Assembly (NCBI RefSeq): GCF_000143415.4
Contig: NW_003314286.1
Span: 327,616-391,615 of the forward strand
DNA from: Selaginella moellendorffii
Lineage: Eukaryota; Streptophyta; Lycopodiopsida; Selaginellales; Selaginellaceae
Direction of reading: 5' to 3'
Length of the DNA: 64,000 nucleotides
Shown in pieces: positions 34,832-45,856 of this stretch; the first letter of the stretch is position 1; each line of letters opens with the position of its first letter. The notes under the pieces were generated by a model that was given only the letters and a program-made list of their open reading frames with translations, was not told the origin of the DNA and did no database searches. The position numbers and the translations under genes were made by a program.

Positions 34832-37538
34832 ATCTAAAATTTTAGAATTTAAATAATAAATTCACAATATTTAGTATTACTAAATATATAATTATTAATA
34901 TAAAATCCTAATTTATATATTAATATTTATTTATAAATATATCAAATTCAAATACAATACTAATAACTAGTTATTTTCCAATGTCTTTGATTCCTCTGAC
35001 CATGCATTTGTAATGGTAAGGAACATTAATTTCTTGAGAAAAGTGAGATTGTTATTATAGTTGTAAAGTGTTCATTTCAAATTTAAAGCCTGTTTCAACT
35101 AAAGCATAAAGCTTCAAATTCATCAATTTCACCCAAATAACCAAATATATAGTTTTTTTTTGTGTTTCGATAATTGATATTGCACAGCCCATGTGTGCAG
35201 AACTTTTGTAGGACATAACCATATGAATTGATCACATTGTTCTGGAAGATTGCCATATTGTTTTCATCTACAAAAACAATCAGCTACAGTGTGTAAAGTT
35301 CATATAATAATTTTCTTACCACATAATATTCCTCTAATCCAAACAAAATATTTGACTGTAGAACTTGCTCTAGGTTGACATATAGCTCACTAAATCTTAT
35401 GAATATTTTGTTCTTTGACTTAGAAGTAGCTAAGCTTTTAATTGCTCAAAAGCATTGCTCCTATAGTTACATACTCATACTTGGGACAGTGCAAGTTTCT
35501 CGATTGCATGGGCTCACTTACTCATTGTTTTCTTCTAATAGTTTTAAAGTTCTCAAATGGGTTTATTGCAAATTAAATTCCAATAGCATTTAAAGGTGAT
35601 CCCATCACTTTGTGAGGTTGTAACCAAGAGGTTGTTTCAATGTTATAATAAATAAACATTCCACCAAATCTTTAAAATTATATGTATTTTATTATAACTT
35701 GGCCTTTTATATAAGTGTGTATAAAGGTCTATTGTAAGATAGAGATGACCAAATCATTCTAGAAAGTTTTATATTAAAATATGCATTTAGAGCAACTTGT
35801 TTTCAATAGTGGGTAACAAGTATTTTAAAACTCATTTAATAAAGAAAGAGAAATAATAAAGAAATCAATGCTAGTAATTCTTTATCTGAGAAATAATTAA
35901 AGTCTTTAAATATAAAAAACGACTAAACCACCATGCTAGCTAAGTCTCTAGTTCTAAACTTGTATTCCCTGTAAACATTACTTTCAACCCACTAAAATGT
36001 ATGAACTTGTATTACTTATTTAAATCTTCTAAAGTGTTTGTACTTTTTAAACTCTAGCACAACCAATTGTGATTATCATGGCATTCACCTCAAATGCATT
36101 TCTCTATGTGTTTATGTAACTCTACTCCTAATAGAGAAAGCAATTCCTCTTTCAGATAATTAAAACTTTATTTTTGCCACCATTATAGATAATTTTAATG
36201 CTTCATCAATTTTTTTGTGCTTCATTACTCATGAAACTGTAAAGCATTTGTGGTGTTGAAAATTTTATTTCAACTTGGTACGTGTTGTTCAAAAAAGAAC
36301 TTAAAATGACACTTCTTTCAAATAACAATCACCATCAAGGATTATACTCTATATAAAAGGATTTTCTAATAAAGAGAACTTAAATAAAGGAGTTCATAAA
36401 AATATTTTTATATACTGAAGAATATTCTATTAAGGTTTTAGCTGTAATATTTTTATTAAACAGGTATTTTAAAAATATTAATTTAAGCATCTAATCATTG
36501 TGGGCAATAATTGCTATTTGATAGAGATTTTGCATTATCACCTAATTTTGAGAATAAATTATTATTTTATTATCTAATAATTAGTACTTATACTAAATAT
36601 TAAAATTATATATCTATATCATGTTTTCATTACATTTTTAGTGTAATTAAAAAAATGGCCTTTATTTTTTTCAGTCTAATTTATAGATAAAATTTATTTT
36701 AATTTCAAATACAATATCAATATCTATTTTTTTTCACCTCATATTCAGATGTTATAATGAATCCAAAATTTAACACTTGGATCCATCCTATGCAAATGAT
36801 AAAATACTCTAGAATTTTAACATTTAAAGAATTATGTGTAATTGCAACTTTGTTGTAAAGCTTTCTATTTACAATATCACTTCCATAACTGAGAATTATA
36901 TACTTGTGCTGATGGTATTGCTGCTTGATCTTGATCTTTTACTTTTAATTATAATGATTTTGAGTATGTTGTCTTTGCTTCCTTTGACCAAGTATTTGTA
37001 ATCTCATATATTTGTTGTTTCTCGTCTACTAATATGAAATCAAGAAAGATTTAAAGAACTTGAATTGTAATTATAAAGTTTGTATATATATACAGGGCAT
37101 GGTTGAAAGAAGAATATAACATCTAATCTACAATAAAATCTTGGAGAAAATTAAGTCCCATATATACTAATGAAAAAAGTTCTATATACTAACGTAAATA
37201 CGTTTGTGAATAGGCTTATATAGATTTAAACTGACCAAACACTATAAATCTATAATTGGTTTGCATAAGCAAACCTGTAGCAGTATTGATTATATTTAAA
37301 TATGCTTGGAGATTCTAGGATAATTTAATAGCTAATAGTTTTTGTTCATTTAGATTAATCTTTTTATTTATAATTTATAATCTTTCCTAAACACTTTGTA
37401 GTATATTCTTGTTTATTCTACTATTGATATGGAATAATATTAATCTTGACTTATAAATTATAAATATGTTTATAACTATTGATCAATTAAAATACTCAAT
37501 GAATGATACTAAGTATTGTCTCTCATATTTTTTATCCT

Positions 37539-38078
37539 TCACCATGGTGTGCCAGCTAAGATCCTTTTGCGTCTTTTCAGGTACCATCTTTGTTTGGGTT
37601 TCATGGACAGCTCCATCAACCTTGCATCACACTCTTTCCTTGCAAAGTTTACCAACCTCCCGAGATAAGCTTTTCTCTCATTGAGCAAGCATGCTGAGTA
37701 GTGGATTCCATCCAGATTTCTCTCCCAGATCTGTGAGTGGAGCCTCTTCTCTGCTAAGTCACTGTGTGCCTTGAGCGCCACCATGAAAGACTGAGCGTTT
37801 GGCTGCTGGCTTGCTCATAGCACTCAAGAGCAAAGGTTGTTCTCAGCATATCCCAGGAAACAATGTTTTGCTACTCCATGCAAAGTCTCAGCGTTTGGAG
37901 GCAGGCCAGCTTCTCGTTGCATCTGATAGAAGACGTGCTGTCCCATGATGATCGTGTTCCAGGCAACCAACGTCATGTTTATTTGTCCTCCTGAACACTT
38001 CTGATGCTTCCACATGTCCACCAGGCTGCTTGTGACGAATGCATCGGCTTTGTATTCACAATTTGCGAGGTAGACCAA
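37539..38078 (-). pseudogene. PPR-like protein fragment, unit 3
   Basis: Frames 37824-38078 and 37539-37784 repeat the unit 1 PPR-like text with few changes. The break between the two frames is at the same place as in unit 1, so the damage predates that duplication. Confidence 0.6.
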
Positions 38079-38589
38079 CCTATCCTGTTCTTCGTCCCAT
38101 CCTGTTGAACAACCTGTGTTGCAGTGTAGACTTCGACCATACTTTCACAATTGCACTTTCTTGAATGATGCTCTTGACTCTGGAAAAACTTATCTGGCCG
38201 CTATGCCCTGCACTGCTTCTTCTCATCGAAGTTCAGCTTTGAGCGCCTGCAAGAACAGAGAGCAAAAGTAGTACGTTACCTTTTCTCAAACCTTCCGTCT
38301 CAAGCAACTTCTCTGGCCTTTGGAGGTGCACTAACGTCTGCTCCCCCGTCACTCTAGAGGATAGCTCAGTCAAATCGAAACTTGGTAGGTTCTTGCTCTA
38401 TTTTCCAGTCCATGTTCCGAGCCACCTGTGCAATAACTTCCAAGTCTGGTGACTTCCACCAGTTGACCCTTGTATGTGATCTTCACTGTCCGTGAGCAAG
38501 ATCCTGCTGTCTTCTTGCTCTGCAACTTCATCTCCTTGAAGATTGTTTCTACACAATCTTCCATGTGACAACGCATGCACTGTGCTGAC

Positions 38590-39334
38590 TTACGCGTCAC
38601 TGCCGGTGTTGGCAGGACACTTTGAGGAGAATCCTAGAGTGCCATTGCTGTGCGAACCACGAGTGTGAGCTTCCAGCTGTTTCTTTTCAGTGGGAGGATC
38701 CTCCACCACAACTTCGATCTGCCACCCGGGATCCTGAAAGATCACATTACTGCGCTGCTTCCTTCGAGATAACATCCATCGCACGAGGCAAAAGCACGCG
38801 AGCAGCACCAAGATCGCAACCAAAACCCAGAGAAGAAGCTGGAGCAGCGACCACGGCGTCCTCCGAACCACTGTAACTACTGCTGCGGGTGTTGGTGTGG
38901 CCACTGCTGCGTCGTGGCCGTCGCGGCGATTGGTGGTGGTGGTGGTGGTGGTGGTGGTGGTTGTGGCGTCCTCCATGGTGGTGACCATGGTGGTGACCAT
39001 GGTGATGGTGTTGAACAACCAGAGGAGCTCCATCACCGTGATGATGATGGTACACTGCTGCTGCTGGAGCTGGATGGTGGTGGCGAGCATGATCGAGGAT
39101 AGCAGGCGCTGGAGCTAGATGAGCAGGGTGGCCGTGAGCAGGGTGAACGAAAGCAGCTGGCGCTGGGGCTCGATCTGGAGCGTCACCTTGAAGAACTGGA
39201 GCTAAAGCTGGCGCTGGCTCGTGGCCTTGGTGTCCATGGTGGTGTGCTGCATGTGCTGGAGCTAGAGCTGGGTGATGGCCGCCCGCTTGAGCTCGGCGGG
39301 CAAGCATTGGGGCGGCGTGAGCGCGAGAGACCAT
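38590..39334 (-). pseudogene. His-rich transmembrane protein remnant, unit 3
   Basis: One frame (38747-39334) runs from MVSRAHAAPMLARRA through Ala-Pro-rich and His-rich text. The transmembrane segment WSLLQLLLWVLVAILVLLA and the basic tail lie in the neighbouring frame (38590-39090). The switch falls in the GGT microsatellite, so slippage there is the likely break. Confidence 0.5.
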
Positions 39335-39882
39335 AGCTTACCTGACAAGAGCTTCGACAATAGAAAAATCCAAGTGAGAAAGATTATAACCTAACCCTTG
39401 ACTTACAAAAATAAAGAGGTACTTTTGGCTTTGTGAAAAATAAAAACGAGTATACTCTGAGAGCTGGTGACGCTATGGATTGTCAGCAAGGGTGCCATCG
39501 GGCTTGAGCATGCCAAAGAGCTCAAACCTAGATGTGAACAGCGATTTAATCTCACAATCACAAAATGCTCTAGGTATTTCAAAAAGAGAAAACAACTTTG
39601 GCAACTCCTTTCCAAGCTCACAGTGAACGAAATTTTTTTACTCGCTTTTTCAAACTTCTGGAAACTTGGCACTCATTGAATGTGAGTCATGGAGCTCATA
39701 GAGACGCTCAGCCAGCAGCGTGCACAAACTACTTCCTTTTGCAAAAAAGTGGGAAAATCTATCCATTGCTCTTTTGATATTCTCACAGTGCAACATAGCT
39801 CCATATTGATATTGATCCACAGCTCCTCCAGAGTAGAATCGGTCAAAATGCCTGGAATGATCCAACAATCATACATATTTGG

Positions 39883-39901
39883 AGATGCTAATATCAATCC
39901 C
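39883..39901 (-). pseudogene. Remnant of tRNA-Ala 3' end, unit 3
   Basis: TGGAGATGCTA-ATATCAATCCC matches the T-arm and acceptor end of the tRNA at 22665-22737. The remainder is deleted. Confidence 0.55.
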
Positions 39902-40944
39902 AAAAATCCAAAGCTTTTCTTTTCACCATTCTAGTACTTATCCTGGGATTTCAAGAGCTTTTTAAGAGATGAGGTTCAGAAGGACCAGCAAGCTTTTATA
40001 GCCAAGCAGCTGCATGGAAATGATATGTACATACTCAAGGTCATGAAATCTAATTTTGGCACATCCTATGAAGTGCTCTAGGTTTAGATTTGTAGAGCAT
40101 ACCCTCAAAAGAGATCTGTGTGGAATCCACAGGATGGGCTGCTTGATGTGTACAAGAAGGAACTCCTCTATTCTAGGTCATACCAATTTGATTTATATTG
40201 TATTGGTTTTACGAATTGCTTTACTCATCCTCTTGAATAACATTGCAAAGCAAAACACTAGCCCTTGTTCTTGTGAATATTATTATTATATTATGTATTA
40301 TTATTTTAATTATTAGTAACACTAATATTATTTGGTATTTTGGTTTGCTAGTAAACATATTTAGCTACATAATTGTAATGCTAAAAGTATTTTAAAATGA
40401 GTAACTTTTCTTTCTTACAAAATTTCAAAATTGGAAACGTCACCTTCACATTTTTTCAAAGTTTAAGAGCATTTGCTTTTGGTATCTCATAGCCCCTGAA
40501 CAAACAAATAGAGATATTGGGCACTCTTGATCAATTCAAATAAACTAGTCATTAAAAACTTACTAGAATCTGCCAATAGAGAGAGCCAAGTCAACAGAAG
40601 GAGTCATTAAGAATAGACTTTTAAAATATTCTGGTACATTAAAGAATATTTTCTTAATATTTTAGTGGCTATATTTTTATTAAAGTAGTATTTTAAACAA
40701 ACTAATAATTTAAATAATATTTAAATATGAATGGGAATATTTCCTAATTGATAGAGGTTTTGCCTTGTAACCTAATTTACAGATGAAAGTATTATTTTAA
40801 GATCTAATAATTGGTATTATTAAGTATTTAATTATTACTGTAAAATTCATTTGAGTGTAACTTTGAGAAATGCCCTTTGCTATTTTATATGTAACTTATA
40901 AATAATATTTTATAATAAATATTTTAAATTCAAATACAATATAT

Positions 40945-41407
40945 GAGTGTACGGCTACAATGCTATATACTAATATTAGTGTAGTGGGATTTTGGTAGCT
41001 GTTGGATTGGTTTCAATCTGGACCACTCACTTTTGTATATAAGCTAGGGTTTTTGGGCTAATTGATATACACATTTTATGTACTTCCTTTCCATATTCCA
41101 AACACTCACATGGGTGGAGGTGAGGGGCACTTTTGGAGGTGAGGGGCACTTTTGATTATCTTTAAGGAGTGCTTGAATTTGGGATTTTAGTTTAGATCTA
41201 GCTTTTGCATTGTCTAGATCTAGCTTTTTCCATTTTTTTTCTTTTATTTTTCCCTTTTAGGATTTTTGTTTAGATCTAGCTTTTTGCATTGTCTAGATCT
41301 CCCATTTCCTTTTCGCTTTTTGTTGTTTCTCTTCTTTTGCTCTTTTTTCATCCGTCTTTATGGCAAATCAACAATTTCCTGCAATAGTTGTACAATTGCT
41401 TGATGCT
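40945..41407 (+). mobile_element. Truncated 5' end of an element-3-type retrotransposon
   Basis: This is a third copy of the short LTR (from about 40947, missing the first bases and a few near its start). It is followed by the same pyrimidine-rich leader as 23730-23940 and the first codons of gag (TTGATGCT at 41399-41407). The similarity stops abruptly at 41407, where repeat-unit sequence begins. Confidence 0.75.
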
Positions 41408-41817
41408 TGGCGCTGGCTCGTGGCCTTGGTGTCCATGGTGGTGTGCTGCATGTGCTGGAGCTCGCGGGTGTGAAGCTCGGTGATGGCCACCATGCCAGGG
41501 CGCTTGAGCTCGGCGGGCAAGCATTGGGGCAGCGTGAGCGCCAGAGACCATATCTTACCTGACAAGAGCTTCGACAATAGAAAAAACCAAGTGAGAAAGA
41601 TTATAACCTAACCCTTGACTTACAAAAATAAAGAGGTACTTTTGGCTTTGTGAAAATAAAAACGAGTGTACTCGAGAGCTGGTGACGCGGGCTTGAGCAT
41701 GCCAAAGAGCCCAAATGTGAACAGCGATTTAATCTCACAATCACAAAATGCTCTAGGTACAAATGTTTCAAAAAGAGAAAACAACTTTAATTTGATAGCA
41801 AATCCTTTTTAGGCTCA
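41408..41817. repeat. Fragment of repeat unit 4
   Basis: TGGCGCTGGCTCGTGGCCTTGG and the following 400 bp match 39211-39640 of unit 3 and the equivalent part of unit 2, with internal deletions. It begins at the chimeric junction with retrotransposon leader sequence. Confidence 0.75.
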
Positions 41818-42004
41818 TGAAATTATGGAAGTAAAAGGAATATTTCAAGAATCTACTTCCAGATCTTTCTTCGAGCATATTCCAGAAGAGGGGGATATAC
41901 CTTTCTTTTCCATAAACCTAATAAGAGAACGATTGTTCTTTACCATCGCAAAATTTTCACAAAAACTAGCAAATCAAAATGTAGCTTTGGGCTGAGATGA
42001 GCGC

Positions 42005-42909
42005 TCACGAGACCTGGATCTGGGTCACCTTCTTGGCCTCGGGCTTGATCTTGGGCACCACGACGATGAGCACGCCGTTCTTGAGCTCCGCCTTGATGCT
42101 CCCCTTGTCAACCTCCTTGGGCAGCACCATCCTCGTGTTGTAGCTCCGGCTGTCGCCAAACACGTCTCCCTCCGCGGCCTTGCGCTCGCCGCGGATCACC
42201 AGCTCCTCGTCCTCCACGCCGATGCTCACCTCCGACTTGTCCAGCCCCGGCATGTCCACGCGGATGATGAAGGCCTCGGGCTTCTCCACGATGTCCCATG
42301 GCGTCCTCATGCTCGTGCGCGGGGATACTCCTCCCAAGGCGGCCGGAAAGGCGGCGGGGCTGTCAACGTAGCGGTCGATCGTGTCCAGCATCTGGCGGAG
42401 GCTCCTTGGCTCCCAGATGTCTGCCATGGAAAAGAAGAGGAATTTCATCAGCGATCAGCAAGAAAATGCGATGGAGCCACTGCAAAATCAGAGCGACGGC
42501 CGATCTAACCCCGGAACCAAGAGGACAGCAAGAACAACGCAAAGAGGGAGATGGCCCGATCGAGCGCAAAATATGAAGAAAAACGATCTAAGAATCTCGT
42601 CAGCGGCCGGTCTAACCCCGGAAATGCTAGAACAACGCAAGAAATGGGGAGATCGACCGATGGAGAGTGAAATGAGCGAAGTATCGAAAGAAGACCGATG
42701 ATCTAAGGGAGAGCCGCGGATTTCTCACCAAAGACCCCGAACGGGAGGAACGGCGAAACATCCTTGCGGATGCCTCGGCGCTGCTGATCCTGGGGCGCCT
42801 GCTGCGCCGCGGCGGCCGCGGCGGCGTTAGAGTAGCCGCGATGATTCGCCCTGGCAATGCACGCCTTGAGCTGCTTGGGAGAAACCCTAGCCACGATCTT
42901 GCTCGCCAT
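42005..42909 (-). CDS. Mitochondrial small heat-shock protein (HSP20 family)
   Basis: Two exons (42909-42729 and 42420-42005) encode 198 residues. The first 40 residues are basic and Ala/Ser-rich without acidic residues, as in a mitochondrial presequence. An Ala/Gln-rich linker follows. Then DIWEPRSLRQMLDTIDRYV matches the conserved N-terminal block of organellar plant small heat-shock proteins. The alpha-crystallin domain starts at PWDIVEKPEAFIIRVDMPGL and ends with LKNGVLIVVVPK. A terminal IQV resembles the I-x-I/V oligomer contact. These proteins are ATP-independent holdases that bind unfolding proteins. A near-perfect heat-shock element lies 78 bp upstream of the start. Chloroplast targeting is possible but less likely. 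Confidence 0.93.
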
Positions 42910-42981
42910 AGCTCCGCTGCTGACAAACACAAGAGAATGGATCGAACCAGAAGAAAAACCCTGGGGTTTTAAACGGGGCTC

Positions 42982-42999
42982 GTCTAGAAGATTCTAGAC
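42982..42999 (-). promoter_or_regulatory. Heat-shock element upstream of the small HSP
   Basis: GTCTAGAAGATTCTAGAC contains GAA-nn-TTC and a third, imperfect GAC module. It lies 73-90 bp upstream of the start codon, with a TTTAAAA stretch (about 42965-42972) between it and the start that could act as a TATA box. Confidence 0.75.
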
Positions 43000-43057
43000 C
43001 CACGCTAAGTATATGCCTGTCGAATATGCGCATTCAAATTTTCGCGCGCGTCGTCTC

Positions 43058-45718
43058 TCACGAATGCCAAATCTTGTGATCGCCTGTGAGGAGATTTTGC
43101 CATCTCTTCCGGAGCGATCCAATCGCCTCTTCGTGAGGAACTGTTTGGATCAAAATCTTGCCCTCTTTCGGAAGCACCGTGATCACTCCTAGTCGAGAGA
43201 GTGTTTCCACGGCTTCCTTGACAGGCATTTCAATCTGGAAGAAAACCAAAGCAAGCCGGTGGATTTGCTTCAAAAACCAAAACCATGAGAGAAAGGCAGA
43301 CCTGTTGTTTAAATCTGTCATTGACGTACTGTTCGCAAATCGATCCAACGTGATCCAGATTTGTATCTTCGTGTCTGAGACGGCTGTGAAGCAGCAATCC
43401 ATACAGCAAAACCGCTTGCTTAAACTGCACAAAACCACGATGGTGATTTGGGCCTCCCGATGGTTTCGTGTGTGTGAGTAAAACCTGTTGCTCTTCCGAA
43501 GCATCGATGAGGAAATGCACGACTCCGAAACCACTGGCAAGAGTTTTCTCGTTGAGTCTCTTACTCACTAGAAGCTGGGCCGAAGGAAAGAAGGTTAATC
43601 TGTTTAGAACAGCCACAGCTTTACCTGGTATCTGTCCCAAGTTTGCTTGTAACCGAGGGACACTCTGGTGACGAAAACCAGCAGCGACACCGTTGCGACA
43701 ATGTCAAGGATAAATGCGGACCTGGGAGATCACACTTTTGTAAGAAATGCTGCCACATAAAGGCTTACGGGGAACTTAAGAGGTCATCGAATCTGTAATT
43801 CACAAGAAAAGCAAGAAGCCCGGCAATTGTTGTAAGATCCAAACGAACCTAGTGCAAAATGGTGATTCCTACAATGGTAGAAACTTAAAAGCTGTACTTA
43901 CTGTGTCAAGCAGTCTAAAGCTCAGCTTCTTGTTTGGAAACACAACCTGCAATTGTGAAAAAACACTCAGCTTTCTATGGCATAATGTTCACAGGAAGTA
44001 ACTTACCTTGAGATCGGGAACAGGAATGTTGTTGTAAGTGTTCAGCTCGAGCCTCAAATGATCTGATGGATCCACGCCAACGTGTACTGGAGCTCTTTCG
44101 TGCATCACAACAAGCTCTTTGAAAGCCGGTTCCTGCAAATCACGACACTTTATTGCCTCAAATCGAGCCTCAACCATGAAAGCAAACCTCCAAGCTTGAT
44201 TTTGTGAGAAAAACCGAGAAAACGTTTTTCAGCTTTTCCCAAACGCTGCTTCTCAGCTTGGATTCCAGAGCAGGAAGCAGTATGTCTCCCATGGAAACCC
44301 TGTTTAGATAACTTGGCCTGAAGAAAAAAGAGAAGGCTCAAAACTAAAGTTCTCTCGAGGACGAGAAGCTACCTTAGCGATGGTTCCTTTGTTGGTGACG
44401 ATTCGGGGAAGAGATTAGTCACCTCGGTCTTCTCCGGCGGTAGAATTCGCATCCACGTAAGAAATCTCCGGATCAACTTGCCACGAGAGCCAGCAGATGA
44501 TAAAACAGCTTCGTATCGTGGAACAGCTCGCTGTGCCGCGGCCCACATTGGTAAGTTGTGTCCCTGGTATTCGAACAACTCGTCGGGGGCCAAAGGCTCC
44601 TCAAGCCACTTTCGCAGCGCTTCCGTCCATGTATTCTCCACCTTTTGCTTCTGATCAAACATGCACCGAGAATGCGAAAAGAAGTAAAGCTTACCTTCAT
44701 TTTCCCGAGCAATGGCCGTGCAAAGAGATAGAAAACCCTGCGAAGAATCCACGATTGCAAGTAGTCCAGCTTTGCACCAAAGAGAAAGCCTTCCTGTTTC
44801 TCAGTTGCGTAGCCGCGCCTGCAAAAAGAATAAAAGTTGGACATGGAAACTTTGGAAACAAAGAAAACAGAAAAAAGAAAAACCTGTAGAAGAAAGGAAG
44901 AACAGTACCTGAAGATTATAACGTTGGCTGACGACGTGCTCTTCCAATCGATGTCGATCGGCAGCGTGAGGAGATAGTCGGAATTCAGAGCTGTGGTTAG
45001 CTGCAAGTCCCGTGCCGAGAGCTCTTGAAACTGCGCTCTCCGGAGAACGAGCATGATATTCTGCTGGAAGCGAGACGTCCTGTCCTGCCAAAGAGACCAT
45101 CACTTAAACTCCTGGCAATGGCCATGAAAGTTTTTCTATCGTGCCTGCTGGAAGGCGCTGCTGCCCTCCCATTCTCCTTGATGTTGAGCGTGCTCTTGTG
45201 GTCTTGCTGGGAAATGGACGCAAAACTATCCACGCGAAGCTCCTCGAGCAGGGATTTGTGCTCGGCATGGAGGATAGACTCTAGGCAGCTGGAAGAATGC
45301 AAGAACTTCAATACAAAAGGTTGCTAGTGATCTCTTTCTTCTATAGCTTAACGTGGAAGAACTTACACGAAACTTACGAGCAAATGGTGAGAAACTGGGA
45401 TCTCTCCTCCTCGTCGTTGCCGGCGGAAGAACGCAGCCCTTGCGAGAGGCTTGTCACCAAATCGAGCTTCGAAACCTGGATGTACTTCTGCCTGGTCACT
45501 GGGATCCTGGTGACATACCCCTGGCTGCCATCGCCCTCGTAATCCTGGAGATCGAAAGCGCGCCTCGTTTCCTCCAGCTCAACGCTCGTTTCAGCGAGCG
45601 GAATGGGATCCTGGCGCTTGAGACTAGCAACTTTCGGGCGGAGAATCCTATCCTGGTGGCCAGGGAGTGGAAGAAATCGCGAGCGCCAGGAGCGATTGCC
45701 ATGGCCGGAGAGCGCCAT
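43058..45718 (-). CDS. DUF3754 (TMEM143-like) membrane protein
   Basis: Thirteen exons join in frame: 45718-45378, 45288-45145, 45079-44909, 44818-44695, 44650-44373, 44317-44188, 44132-44007, 43946-43902, 43848-43769, 43721-43625, 43574-43485, 43424-43302 and 43234-43058. They give 641 residues. The second intron has a GC donor. The C-terminal half carries the DUF3754 signature: EPAFKELVVMHE, IPVPDLKVVFPNKKLSFRLLDTVRLD, two adjacent membrane segments (TTIAGLLAFLVNY and FILDIVATVSLLVFVTRV), then LGYKQTWDRYQ and SGFGVVHFLIDASEEQQ. The N-terminal half has FQELSARDLQLTTALNSDYLLTLPI, also typical of the plant proteins. Function is unknown. The human relative is a mitochondrial membrane protein, but the location in plants is not evident here. 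Confidence 0.9.
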
Positions 45719-45856
45719 TTGGCATTTGCCACGACACAAAAGAATTAAAGTTTGTGGTTTTGATATCTACTCACACGATGGTCTCTCTCCTCTTTCTTTC
45801 TCTCTTGTCTCTAGGATCGCGAGGATCGTCTCGTCTCGTCTCGTCTCGGCTATCCT

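Larger units (their letters stand above)
34832..40944. repeat. Tandem repeat unit 3 (~6.1 kb)
   Basis: It is collinear with unit 2. An AT-rich part (34840-37370) is followed by PPR-like, Cys/Lys-rich (38370-38600) and His-rich remnants, then an AT-rich tail. From 37374 to 40940 it is nearly identical to unit 1, so units 1 and 3 are closer to each other than either is to unit 2. Confidence 0.82.
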
